Shown: positions 46,595-57,278 of the stretch, piece by piece
How positions within the stretch are numbered: position 1 is the first letter of the stretch
Layout of the letters: each line of letters starts with the position of its first letter
From: Paramoeba atlantica
Taxonomy: Eukaryota > Discosea
Direction: 5' to 3'
Assembly: GCA_977017575.1 (NCBI GenBank)
Contig: CDRNVI010000139.1
Span: 248,001-312,000, forward strand
Length of the DNA: 64,000 nucleotides
Position numbers and translations under genes: made by a program
The notes under the pieces: model-generated
Seen by the model: only the letters and a program-made list of their open reading frames with translations
Told to the model about the DNA's origin: nothing
The model's database searches: none

Positions 46595-47056
46595 TTTTTC
46601 AGAGAGGTTTGTTTTTTCATTTTCTTTTCTCTTTTCTGATTTTCTTTTGTTTTTTTTGTCATTTTTATCTTTATTTCTTATTTTGTTTTTTTTTTTCTGA
46701 TTTTGGAAAATGAAAGAAGAATCTAATTTTTGCTCTCTCCATCCTCCCCTCCCCTCTCTCCCTTCTTTTTTATTTTAGTCTCTGTGGTCTCAATCATCTT
46801 CTTCAATTTCGATCTTCACACTTTCCTTCATTTCTCAGTTCTGGGACAATCTTCTCATTTTTGTTGTGTCTCTCATTTCACAGAACCAAGATATTAAAAA
46901 AAAATATTTTAGTTTTGTTGTCTTGCAAATATATATTTTGTTTTTTGTCTTTTGTCGATTTTTGTTGGGGTTTCCCTGGGAGACGAGTTCAAAAGAGATA
47001 GAATAAGAAATGAAAACAAGACCGAAAGAGCACCTCCCCTGGATTGGAAGAAACCA
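46595..47056. other. Tail-to-tail spacer TN16/TN17
   Basis: No gene. T-rich 3' flank of TN16 with TATTTTAGTCTCTGTGG near 46770. Sequence without counterpart elsewhere in the window follows (about 46800-47000). The shortest of the tail-to-tail spacers. Confidence 0.5.
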
Positions 47057-48826
47057 TTATTTCCACCATTCAATGACTTTTTTCTCCTTGTCAACAACAA
47101 TAATGGACCCAAAAGAATCAACAACAATCCCACGAGGTCTTTTCATGTGATGTTTACCAAATGAAAAAAGAAATGTTCCATCTTTCTCAAACACACTCAC
47201 TCTTTCATTTTTCCATTCAGAAACAACAATTCTACCTTTCCCATCCACAGCAACACTTCTTGGACACTCCAATTGAGAATCACCTGAACCTCTTGTTCCA
47301 AAACATCGAATAAAATTCCCTTCAATATCCATCACTTGAATCCGATGATTCCAATAATCACAAATAACAATATTCCCATCCCCATCAACTGTAACAGCAT
47401 AAGGTTTGTTAAACCGACCTTCAGAAGAACCTTTCGAACCAAAAGAACGAAGAAAAGATCCATCATTATCAAACACTTGAATTCGATGATTGAAAGTATC
47501 TGCAACAATAATTCGACCTTCTTCATCTACCCCAACTCCCCATGGTCCACTAAATTGACCATCTTTAGAACCTCTTGATCCAAAAGATTTGATCAATTCT
47601 CCTTCTTTGTTCAATATTACAACTCTCCTCGATTTTGACCAATCAAGAACAACAATTTGATCATTCAATCCAATTGAAACATTAATAGGTTCCAATTGAA
47701 GTGAATCAATTGTTTTCTGAATTGTTTCAATTGTGTTCCCTTCTTTATCTCTCACTCTCAATCCATCATTTTCACAAAGAAAAAAAAACCCATCTCTGTT
47801 CACACTCACTCCAAAAGGTTCATCCTTCAAAGGAAAAGAAGAAATAAAACGAATCGAATCACCACCACCATCACAACAAATCACTCCTTTCTTTGGTTTT
47901 GGGAATAATCCAACAACACCTCCTTCAGAAACAATATCATTTGCAGTTTGAAGAAGAATCGAATCGAAAAAAGTTGATCATCAAAAAAAAGAGAAGGATT
48001 AGTTGTTGTTGGGGTGTTGGATAAACGAATAATTGAATCTTTTCTGATTCTCAAATCTTCTTTCTCTAATTCTATTTCTTTCTTTTCAATTCTTTTCTTT
48101 TCTAATTTCTCTTCTAATTCTTTCATTTCTTTTTCAATCCTTTTTCTTTTCTCTTCAATCTCAATCAATCTTCCGTCCAATCTATCTCCAATCTTTACAA
48201 CTTTATCCCTTTTCTTCAATACACTCTCTTCAATCGATTTCACTTTCACTTTGTGTTTAACATGAGTTTCAAGAATACAACGAATACAAACAAAAAGAGA
48301 ACATTGAAAACAATATCCACTGATTGTTTCAGATGGGTGTTTTGGACATTCTTTCATCAACTCATTCCATCTCTCATCACTCCCATCTCTCCCATCAGTC
48401 CTTGAAAAGTTGATCTTGGTTCGTTGTTCACGTTTGTGATTTCGAGTGAAAATAGAAGAAGTGTGAGACGGATCACAGGAATCACAGATAAACATATTAC
48501 AACTGGGGCAGAACATTTCAGTTCGTTCTCCACACGTTTCAAAATTCGCACATTCTGATTCATCTCCTGTTTTTTTATGTTTTTCAATCAAAACTGAATT
48601 TGAGAAAAGAAGAAAAAAGGGGAAAATGAAAAAAAAAAAGGAACCTGGTTGGGATAAAGAGATCAAATTTGAAGAAAGAAGAACATCAATCGTTTCCGGA
48701 ATTAAGTAATTCATCACAAATATCTCAATGCTTTCACATTCGTTCACTTGACTGCAAACTGGACATTTCACTCCTTTCAAAGAGGATGAAGAAGATGAAG
48801 AGGAAGAGGGAGAGGGAGAAGGGGAA

Positions 48827-48857
<31 letters not shown>

Positions 48858-49284
48858 GATTTTGAAGAAGGAAGAGGTTGTTAAGACAAAGAGTACAAAA
48901 AGAAAGACCACAACAAGATAACAACCTTGGTTCTTTTTCCCAACTCATCAATTCCAAACATATTCCACATTCAAATCTTTTCTTTTTCTCTTCTTCTTCC
49001 TTTCTCCTCTTCACCACTACTTCTTCTCTTTCTCTTTCTCCTTCTCCTTCTCCTTCATTTCCTCCCACTTGTTGTTCTCTCTTTCCAAGAACATCCTCAT
49101 TTCTTCTTTCTCTTTGTTCAATTTTATCATCCTCTTCTTCTTCAATCACATCAACATCAACAACATCACAATCTGTTGTTTGATCTCTTCGTTCTTTTTC
49201 ATCATCACTTTTTCTTTCAATTTTTCTTTTCTTTCCCTCACTCTCACTTTCGACTCCTTCTCTCTTTCTCTTTCCCTCACTCAT
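47057..49284 (-). pseudogene. TN17: TRIM-NHL copy with open-frame intron and a frameshift before the NHL domain
   Basis: Exon 1 is 49284-48645 (MSEGKRKREGVESESEG..., RING, Ser insert). The expected intron (48644-48567) is 78 nt, a multiple of three with no in-frame stop, so exons 1 and 2 also read continuously as one 467-residue frame. The RING has LLSCCGLSFC, with Ser for the usual Pro, and KCPVCSQVNECESIEIF. The B-box linker is unique (KINFSRTDGRDGSDERW). After FFDDQLFS a 5 bp GAATC-type duplication near 47955 shifts the frame, and translation would stop at 47881. The complete NHL domain follows in another frame (47884-47057, ending VIEWWK-TAA). Probably a recent pseudogene or two separate products. 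It shares a 307 bp divergent spacer with LUC7. Confidence 0.78.
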
Positions 49285-49591
49285 TCAGATATCAACAAAA
49301 AAAGATCTGAATAGAATTGTTGTTGGTAAGAAAAGAGAAGAAAAAACACATGAAAAGAAAAATACAAACATCAGAAACAAAGAATCAAGAGAAGGGAGAT
49401 AATTTTGTGGGAGAAAAAGCTCGTCGAGTCGAGAATAAAGAAGCGGTCAAAAAAAAAGAAGAAAAAACCAAACTCTTGGAGAAGAGAAATGTGAAAAAAG
49501 CAAGCAAAAAAAAAAAAAGAGCCATTGGCCATTTTTTAGGGTTCTTTTTTTAGCTTTTTTCTATTTCTTTTTCTGGAAATTTTTTTTGCAA
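49285..49591. other. Divergent spacer TN17/LUC7
   Basis: A-rich then T-rich. It lacks the conserved divergent-promoter element and the pyrimidine leader of the array, marking the array edge. No recognisable motif. Confidence 0.5.
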
Positions 49592-50430
49592 ATGGACGAA
49601 AATCGTGTGTTGTTGGACCAGTTGATGGGGATCGACAGAACTGGAGACCTTCTTGAAACGAATGAGGTTCTCAGGATCGATGATCCCGATGTTTGTAAAA
49701 ACTATTTGTGTGGATTCTGTCTTCCTGAACTTTTTGCCAATACAAAGAGCGCGCTCGGTTTGCCTTTTGTTGTTTCTCCTTCTTTCTGTTTCTGTTTCTG
49801 AGGGGCACTGACTCCCCTTTTTTTTTGTCTTAGAGCCTTGTTTGAAAAAACATGATCATTTTCTTCAACAAGAATATCAACAGATGCTTGCAATTGGAAA
49901 AACCACCGAATACGGTTATGAGTTTGATTTTCTTCAAGAACTCGAGGCTCTCGTTAAAGTTCGAGATCGAAAGTTTTTTTCTTCTTTGTTTTTTCCCTTT
50001 TTCTTCTTTTGTTTTTGAAAGGAAAAAACTGACTTTGATTCTTCAAAGGGTCAAGCAAATCAAAGAAAGAATCGGAGAAGACAAGGTAGGGTTTTTTTTT
50101 TCTCGTTCTTGAGCCGCTTCTACATTTTTTCAAAAAATTGAGAGCTTTTTCACAGAATCAACCTGATGTTCTCACTCTGAAAGTTTGTGAGGAATGTGGA
50201 GGGATATTGGCTTCAAACGGCTCAGAAGATCGAATTCAAAGTCATCTACAAGGAAAACATCATCTTGGTTTTGTTCGAATTTGCGAAACAATTAAAGAAC
50301 TGAAGGTTTTCTTTTCATTTTTGTCTTGTTTTTCTTTGTTTTTTTTTTGGTGGTGGTTGTTTAATTTTTATGGTAGATGGTGAATCTCAAACCTGCAAAG
50401 AGAGAGGCTGGTGGTTCTGATGAGTCTTGA
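49592..50430 (+). CDS. LUC7: LUC7-like U1 snRNP splicing factor
   Basis: Five exons: 49592-49757, 49834-49972, 50022-50085, 50156-50305 and 50377-50430. All introns are 49-76 nt with GT-AG ends, and together they give a 190-residue protein. LUC7 proteins sit in the U1 snRNP and help choose 5' splice sites. Visible features are the start MDENRVLLDQLMG, which matches the family MxxxLDQLMG opening. Zinc finger 1 uses Cys35, Cys43, Cys58 and His62. A helical middle follows, and zinc finger 2 has VCEECGG (Cys134, Cys137), His153 and GKHHLGF (His159). The protein ends soon after zinc finger 2 (MVNLKPAKREAGGSDES) with no RS-rich tail, shorter than animal and plant LUC7-like proteins. The 3' end lies 30 bp from the convergent 14-3-3-like gene. 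Confidence 0.9.
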
Positions 50431-50460
50431 CTCGAAGAAAAGCAGGAAAAGAGAAGCAAT

Positions 50461-51271
50461 TTATTTTTTTGCAGGTTTGATATTCACTTTCCTGGACCTT
50501 GGTTTCCCTTTTGCCTGAGAGATGAAAAGGGTGAGAAAAAGAAAAGAACCAACAAAAAAAGAAGAGGTCAAACCTCCACCCAGATGGTTAAGTTATCTCT
50601 CATGAGTTGCAATGACACACATGCTTCTTTATATGAGTCTTCATCAAGCATGTCCAACTCTCCAATCGCACTATCAAACCCCTCCTTGGTCATTTTGATT
50701 GCTTTGTCTTCCTCTTCTTCATCCCAAAGAAACATTGAATAATAAAGAACACAACGCAACCGAGTGCTCTGAGTGCTGTGCAAATCACTCAAACAAATCT
50801 TCAGCGATTGTTCATAATATTTCCGAGCCTCTTCAGGTTCATATGTTGTGTGATTTACACGCCCCTGATTGTGATTGGAATGAATCACAAAAAAAGAAAA
50901 AGAGAAAGAGGAAAAAATTACCAGCATCCAATAAATGGAGGCCAAGAATTCTGGGTGAGAGGTTGATTGGTGGTTGACCCAAGAGTTGAAAACAGATTTG
51001 GTCAACTCAACAATCTTTTGGTTCTCATCAAAGATTGGATCCCCTTCTTTTTCGAATGTTCCTGTGGTAAGAATCACCTGTTTTTCGTTATTATCCTGCA
51101 CGAGAGAAACCAGAAAGAAAGAGAAAAGAACAAAACCAACTGTTCCAGTGTATCAATAGAATCCCAGTCTGAGTTCGCTTGAATTCTCGGAAGAGCTTCA
51201 AGCAAAAGAACACTCTTCTTTTCCTTCACTCCTTCTTTCACTTTTGCCCAAGAATCATCCTCATTGGCCAT
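50461..51271 (-). CDS. Degenerate 14-3-3-like protein with basic tail
   Basis: Four exons on the minus strand: 51271-51137, 51095-50922, 50864-50574 and 50514-50461. All junctions are phase 0, giving 217 residues. The C-terminal half matches the last helices of 14-3-3 proteins: RLRCVLYYSMFLWDEE, KAIKMTKEGFDSAIGELDML, EDSYKEACVSLQLMRDNLTIW. The family Asn and Trp of RDNLTLW are kept (Asn194, Trp198). Other phosphopeptide contacts are not. The family RY pair in the DYYRYL helix is not visible, and the Asn of LALNFSVF is Tyr144. The N-terminal half is poorly conserved and shorter than usual (family about 245 residues). The normal acidic tail is replaced by AKGKPRSRKVNIKPAKK. I infer it may dimerise but probably does not bind phosphoserine ligands in the standard way. 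Confidence 0.78.
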
Positions 51272-51615
51272 TCCTTCCCTTTGTTGATAAGAGAATCAAG
51301 AAGAATCCCGAGAAGAAAATCCAAAAGAGAAAGGCGTGTCCAAAGGTGGTGAAACGTGATCATGAGAAAAAACAGATTCAGAGAAAAGAAAAGTTGTTCT
51401 CACAATTGCAAAACTCACCCACCTCTCTTGTTTTCCTCCTCTTTCCGCAAGTTGCGACCAACAAAAAATGAAATCCAGGAAAATCCAACCCAAGTTCCTG
51501 GAACTTTTGCTTTTTTTTTTTTCTTTCCACCTTTTTCTTTTTTTCGTCTTTTTCGTCTTTTTCGTCTTTTTCTCTTTCTCTCTTTTGTTTTTTTTGTTTG
51601 TGTGAGTCTTGAAAA
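51272..51615. other. Divergent spacer between the 14-3-3-like and SNG1/YhgE-like genes
   Basis: A 344 bp intergenic region, A/G-rich on the left and T/C-rich on the right. It includes a run of TTTTTCGTC repeats (about 51540-51575). No conserved array element. Confidence 0.5.
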
Positions 51616-54043
51616 ATGGGGAAAAAATCTTTGAAGGGAGAATTGGAAATTGCTCAGGAGGAGGGAGCTTTTGATCCTGCAGAAAGGTCTTCTTTTTTCT
51701 CTCTCTTTTTCCTCTTCTTCTCTCCTTTTTCTCAACTCCCCTCCCCTTTTTCCTTCTCTCTCCCCCTTCTCTCTCTTCTTTTCTCTCTCTCTTTCAAGAG
51801 ACAAAGTTCTCAAAAGAGTGGCACTTCGTTTCTTTGGCGCGTTATTGATTATGATGATTGTATTTGTGATTGTGTTGGCGTTGTACTTTGGGGCCATGTG
51901 GGATCCTTCGACAAGAAAACTTGATATTTTGATTGTCAACAAAGATCAAGGGCTCTCTTTTGGAGGACGTTTTGAATTTTTTTATTTTTTTTTTCTCTTT
52001 TTTTTCTCTTTTTTTTCTCATTTTGTTTATCGCTTTTTCTCTCTTTGTTTTTCGATTTTATAAAAAGTTTCAAAAGCATCAAAACTGAGAGTTTTTGTTG
52101 AATAGAAAATCTCTCTCTTGGTGATATGGTCACCGATTTTCTTTTGAGTAAAAAGGTTTTTTTTCTCTTTCTTTCTTTCTTTCTTTCGGTTTCGAGAAAT
52201 AAGAGAAAGAGAGACTTTTCTCCCCTTTGGAGATTCTTTCTTTTCTTCTCTCCCCCTCATCTCAAATGATTAGGTTCTCGATTTTAAAGAAGATTCTGAT
52301 CCTCTCTCTCGAGGGCCAGATTTTGGGAGACATCGTGTTGTCGAATACAAAGATTGGGGCGTTTTGACCATTCCAGGTTATTTTCCTTTTTTTTTTTGCT
52401 TTTTTTTTTGAATCAAATTGTTTCAAATAATAATAATTAAATCATGGTTTTTCATTCAATTGTCTTTAAAATGTCTTTGTTGTTCCAAGGAAAAAGAAAT
52501 TGATGGCTCTTTTTCAAATAGAGAATTACACCGTTAGTTATGTTCAAGCTTTGTTTCAAGATCTTGGGGAATACGAGAATCCAATTCGTTTTGATTATAA
52601 TCAAGGAAGACAAAAAACAACTGCTGGTTTGTGGAATAATAATTTTGCAGGAGAAAAGAGGGGGAAAAAAGAAAAGAAAAAAGAAAAAGAAATTTCTTTC
52701 CAAAAAATTATCAAAATCGATGAATAGATTATGATTCCTAATCATTCTCTTTGAAAAATAGATGCTGCAAAAAATATTGTTTCTGCATTGATTGCTGGGA
52801 TTAGTAAAGAATTAGCTATTAGAACCGTTTCTGGGGAAGTGCTTCCTTATAATTGTAGTGATGTCACTGCTGCAGCTGTTGTTGATCCTGTAATCCATTT
52901 CATTTTGATTTAATTTATTTCATCTTTTTTTCTTTTCTTAAAAAATCATTTTCTTTTCGCTTCTTTCTCTCTTTTCGAATAGATTTATCTCTTGATTGTT
53001 GTTTCATTTCCTGTCATTGCAAACGGATACAATTTTATCACTTATATGGGTGTCAATATTCTTTGGACTGTCGCTGCTTCATTGTTAAATATTTCAATGA
53101 CTGTCACACATCCTCTTTTTAAACAAGTCCTTCTTTTTTCCCTCTTTTATTACTCTCATCTTGAAGAATGCTTTGACCTCTAACTCTTCTGAATTTAGTT
53201 TTCTTTGACCGCAGTCCATGTCATTAGAACTGTCTGTATTTTAATTTGTTGCTTCTTTCAATCGTTATTCTTTATGAGCATTGTAGCAGGTTCTCTTCTC
53301 TCTCTTCTCTCTTCTCTCTTCTTCTCTTGATTTTTAACTTCATATCCTTTTATTCTCAGCTTACGCTGATGTGGATCAATTTGCACATTCATTTGGGGCG
53401 ATTTGGATGTATTTATTTTTTGTTTTAATCACCTTTCAAACTCTTCTCAATTTTTTGATTCGAATGTTGGGTGTTGCTGGACTGTTGTTATTGAGGTATT
53501 TTTCTTATTTTGCACTTTATTAATGTGGTTCCTAGCAAAAGAATTTGGTCAAACATCTCAAATTCTATTTATTTAGTCCTATCCTTGTTCTGCAAATCAC
53601 AACATCAAATGCCATCATTCACACCGACATGATGCCTGGTTTTTACGGAACCCTTGGAGTTGGTCTTCCATTTTACCATGCAATTGAGGTATTGTTATTA
53701 TTCAAATCAAATCAACTTGATCTTTTTTTTTATTTGGATTTGGTAGGGTCTCAGATTTATGGTCATTGGACAAACTGATTCACGAATTGGCACAAATATC
53801 GGTCTCTCTTTTTCATATTGTCAGTTTTTAAAAACTGCGAGTGTGTTTCTCAAATTTTTTCTTTCAGGAGTTCTCCTTGCTTATTTTGTTGGCTTTTATC
53901 TTCTCAATGCTCTGCTGTGGCACATCAAAGTCAAAAAATTTATCAAACAATACCAATCCGATACAGTTGTCGATGCGGGTACTTCCGCAGCTTTGGCGTT
54001 TCCTTCTGATCATGGAAAAGGATTTGCTGGTGCTTCATTTTAG
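51616..54043 (+). CDS. SNG1/YhgE-type multipass membrane protein
   Basis: Twelve exons: 51616-51686, 51799-51968, 52106-52155, 52274-52376, 52522-52626, 52762-52889, 52983-53126, 53199-53289, 53360-53495, 53577-53688, 53747-53801 and 53868-54043. All have GT-AG borders and the lengths sum to 447 codons (446 residues). Layout: a cytoplasmic start, one membrane helix (ALLIMMIVFVIVLALYFGAM), then a soluble loop with DILIVNKDQGLSFGGQNLSLGD, then five or so membrane segments including FPVIANGYNFITYMGVN and VLLAYFVGFYLLNALLWH. The loop motif (VN-D-G followed by G-L-GD) and the MMPGFYGTLGVGLPFYHAIEGLR stretch fit the SNG1 (DUF3533) and bacterial YhgE/Pip families, which are related to ABC-2 permeases. 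Fungal SNG1 is linked to drug resistance and membrane lipid asymmetry; the function here is inferred only. Intron-rich, so not a bacterial contaminant. Confidence 0.78.
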
Positions 54044-54287
54044 AAAAAAAATTTTGATCGAGAGCCATGGAAAGAATGGATCTCTTTTCCCCAAGTCGAA
54101 GGACAACACCAAAAGATTTTTTTTCCTTTTTTTGACTTTAAATGTGGTTTGAGAGGAGAGTTTTGGCTTTTGTTTTGTGTTATTTTGAAAGGTCGAGCTT
54201 GTGAATCACAACAATGAGGGTTTTTGGGTGGTGATGGAAGAAGAGAAATGACGCAAAAAACAAAATGGAATAAAATTTCATTTCTTC
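54044..54287. other. Convergent 3' spacer
   Basis: 244 bp between the stops of the SNG1/YhgE-like gene and the FSP1-like gene. T-rich, no recognisable element. Confidence 0.5.
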
Positions 54288-56464
54288 CTACAAATGAGGA
54301 ACATTTTCGACTTCCCTTGCAGGAAGCATTTGGTTCTGTATTTTCTCTGCCTCTTCTTCTGTACATTGAAAAGCCGCTATCAAATTCTTTTTCTTTTCTT
54401 CATCATTTTTTTCACCAGTCTGGATGAGAAATTCTTGAGGAGGTCCAGGATATCCAAGAGATTGCCAGGCTTTAGTTGCAAATAAGTCTTTTCCTTTCAT
54501 CATAGACGTTAGCATAGATCCAATCACACCAACTAAAAAGGAGAAAAGGGTCGAATTTTTGAGAAAAACGAGGAAATCATATTTCATCATGGAAAAAAAG
54601 AAAAAAAGAAAATCAAACAATATGGAATTTGTCCTGCTCCCGCCTCTGGACCAATCGGGACAAGCATCGCACTTTCGACTTTCGAATACCTAAACCAAGA
54701 GACAATGTCAAAACAATCCAAAAAAACAAAATCAAAAATGCAAACGATTTCATTGGAGTCTTCGATATGGAGGCAAGGATATTTCTTGCAACGACGTTTC
54801 TGTCCCAAATATAAATTTTGACAAAAAATAAACATGAAAATTTATTTGAAAGTAAAAGCAAAAGAGAATAGGAAAACAATTTCAAGGTGAGAAGAAAAGA
54901 AAAGAAGTCAAATACCCTTGTAAACGAGCAGCAAAGCTAACTTTCTTATCCGCATCACAACAATCTCCAATTGCGAAAATATGTTTCCAGATCAATCTTG
55001 GAGTTTCAACTTGCATATACTCATTAACATGAATTTCTCCCTAAAAAGAGAAAGAGAGAGTTAGAAGAAAGAGAAAAGTTGAAAACAATTTCCAAAAATA
55101 ATAAAGAAAATAAAAACATGATCATTTACAGCTTTTTTTAGAGCCTCTTGATATGAACTACAATTAATATGAGATCCATTACAAAAGAAGACAAGATCAG
55201 TTGGGATTTTAACTCCTGAAACTGTCATCGCAGAAATAGGACCCAATAAATATCGAGAGTTTGCCACTAAAAAAAAGAATAAGAATTTTTTCATTCAGAA
55301 ACAAAAAAGGAGACTCTTTCTTGATATTGCAAGACTCAAAAACTACTCGAGAAAAATCTTTTCAAAAAAGAATGAAGAAATACTCAACCATTCGCTTCTT
55401 CCAATGATTCTCCCAAAGAACTCAAATCAACTCTCTCATTCAACAACACTTCCACCCCTGTTTTTTTCAAAAGCTCCAACAATTTCTGACTCAATTTCAA
55501 ATCAAGATCATCTCTTGAAGAAAGAAGACGATTTCCTGAGTGAACAAGAAAGATTTTTTTGTCTTGGTAAGAGAGAGAGATTTCTCCTGCAAGTTCAATG
55601 CCAACTGGCCCTCCCCCAATGACCAGGATGGTTTTGGATTTGACGATGTTTGCTAAGAGAGAGAGGAAAATGAGGGATAACCTCTTTCATTTCATTGTCT
55701 ATAGAGGTATATTTTTCTTTTATCCTTCTCATTCACCACTTCCCCTCTCCTTTCACCATCAGAAAAAAAAATTCCCCAAACCTCTCAAATCTTTGTACAT
55801 CTCAGAAACCCTCATCGCAGAATCAAAAGGGATTTTGGCAGGAAAAGCATATGAAGTTCCTGTTGCCAATACCAAAAAATCAAATTTAATTTTTTCTTCA
55901 TGTCCAAAGATTTCCACATACGATGAAGTGATGTTTGTCACATCTCCCTATTTTGCGAAGTTGTTGAAAGAAAAGAGAGCGAGAGAGAGAGAATCAGAAC
56001 TGACAGAGATCATTTTTTTGTTTCTTTTGCCATCTCCTTTGCTCTCTTTTTTCTTAAATCATCCTCAAAGTGATTTTAAAAGTTACCTTGATCACAGAAC
56101 CAGTTTTGAGAAGTTTGTCATATGGGATACAAATCGCTTTTTCGAAATCTGTTGTTGAACCGCTGGAAGCAAAGGAGTGAATCGGAGAAAGAAGAGGGGA
56201 AAAGTGAGAGAAAAAAATGAAACCGAAGTGCGCCAACGTTGTGAAAGAAATAGTCTTTTCTGTCAATCAAAACACAGTTTGCTTTTCCTTCAAGAGCCTA
56301 GTCTCGAAGAATTAAGCTTTTTTCTTGCAGAGAACGATTTTGGAGAAAAAAGAGAAAGAAAAAGAAAGAACCTTCGCACATTCAATCCCACCGTATCCCC
56401 CACCAACAATCACAACAACAGGTTTCCCAGCCATATCAATGGATCGAGATTGTCCTCCCCCCAT
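54288..56464 (-). CDS. FSP1/AIFM2-like NAD(P)H quinone oxidoreductase
   Basis: Ten exons on the minus strand: 56464-56372, 56297-56224, 56162-56087, 55947-55782, 55652-55389, 55266-55130, 55040-54916, 54799-54746, 54689-54619 and 54532-54288. They total 435 codons (434 residues). FSP1/AIFM2 reduces ubiquinone at membranes and protects lipids from peroxidation. Evidence: FAD motif VVVIVGGGYGGIECAK (about 16-31), FFHNVGALR, FLVLATGTS (about 105-113), second Rossmann motif ILVIGGGPVGIELAGE (about 145-158), and FAIGDCCD (about 292-298). A C-terminal MKGKDLFATKAWQSLGYPGP follows, as in family members. The start is placed at MGGGQSRSIDMAG because it is the first in-frame ATG after a stop. It gives Gly2 and Ser6, the N-myristoylation pattern also known at the FSP1 N-terminus. 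A Glu/Lys-rich tail extends beyond the family end. Confidence 0.88.
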
Positions 56465-57278
56465 TCTCCCCACATCAGTTTAAACGGTCCTCTTTTCTCT
56501 TTCTTTTTCTCTTCTTTTTCCAAGAACCGAAACAAAACAAAATTAACCAGAACAAATTTTTTTCATCCCGTGTTCAATTCCCTTTCGGGATTCTTTTTTT
56601 TTCCTTTTTTTTCTTTTTTTTTTCGTTTTTTTTGTTTTTCCTCCCGCTCTTCTCTTCTCTTTTCTCTTCTCTCTTTCTTTTCTCTTTTGTCTCCGATTTT
56701 TTTTTTGGGATCACATTCTTTGGAAAAAACCTCAAGACAGCTTTTTTTGTTTCTTTTTCTTCTCCATTTTCCTTCCTCTTTTCTCTCTTCTCTCTCTTCT
56801 CTCTCTTTCTTTGTGCCTCTTTTTGGTCTTTTTGGGGTTGTTTTTGTCTTTCTTCTTCTTCTTCTTCTTTTGAGGTTTTTGGTTTTTGGGATCTCGTTCT
56901 CTCATCTTTTCGTTTGAATTGTCTTTCTTCTCCTTCTTCTTTGGTGGTTCCTCACTTTTTGAGAACTGTTTGTCTTTTTTCTTCTTTTTTTCTTTTTTTT
57001 TCTCGTATCTCAATTTATTGAAAAAACAATTCTCAGAAACCTCTTTCTCTCTCTCTCTCTTTGTGGGGACATCTCTATTTTCTTGATTGTTCCTCATTTC
57101 ATTTTGTTTTGGGTCTCAGCAGTCTCTTTGTGTGTGTGTGTGTATGTGTTGGGTGGGCATAGTTTTGGTTTCGTTTTCTTTTTCTTTTTCATTTCATTCT
57201 AATTTTGTGTGTGTGATTTTTAATTGTTTTTCCCTCCCTCACATTTCTTTTCTTTTCAATCCCACAGAGAGAGACAAA
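56465..57278. other. Divergent spacer FSP1-like/TN18
   Basis: No gene. Pyrimidine-rich almost throughout on the + strand, resembling the TN4 leader (for example CTCTCTCTTTGTGGGGAC near 57052). It has no copy of the conserved divergent-promoter element. A short GT run (GTGTGTGTGTGTGTATGTG) lies near 57130, and a leader acceptor CCCACAG ends 11 nt before the TN18 start. Confidence 0.65.

Noticed and set aside
51616-54043. Bacterial contamination or recent bacterial transfer for the YhgE-like gene
   Set aside because: Eleven GT-AG introns in matching phases show a long-resident nuclear gene.
56177-56917. A 246-residue plus-strand frame over the FSP1-like 5' end
   Set aside because: It overlaps exons 1-2 of the minus-strand FSP1-like gene and continues into pyrimidine-rich leader; it has no domain.
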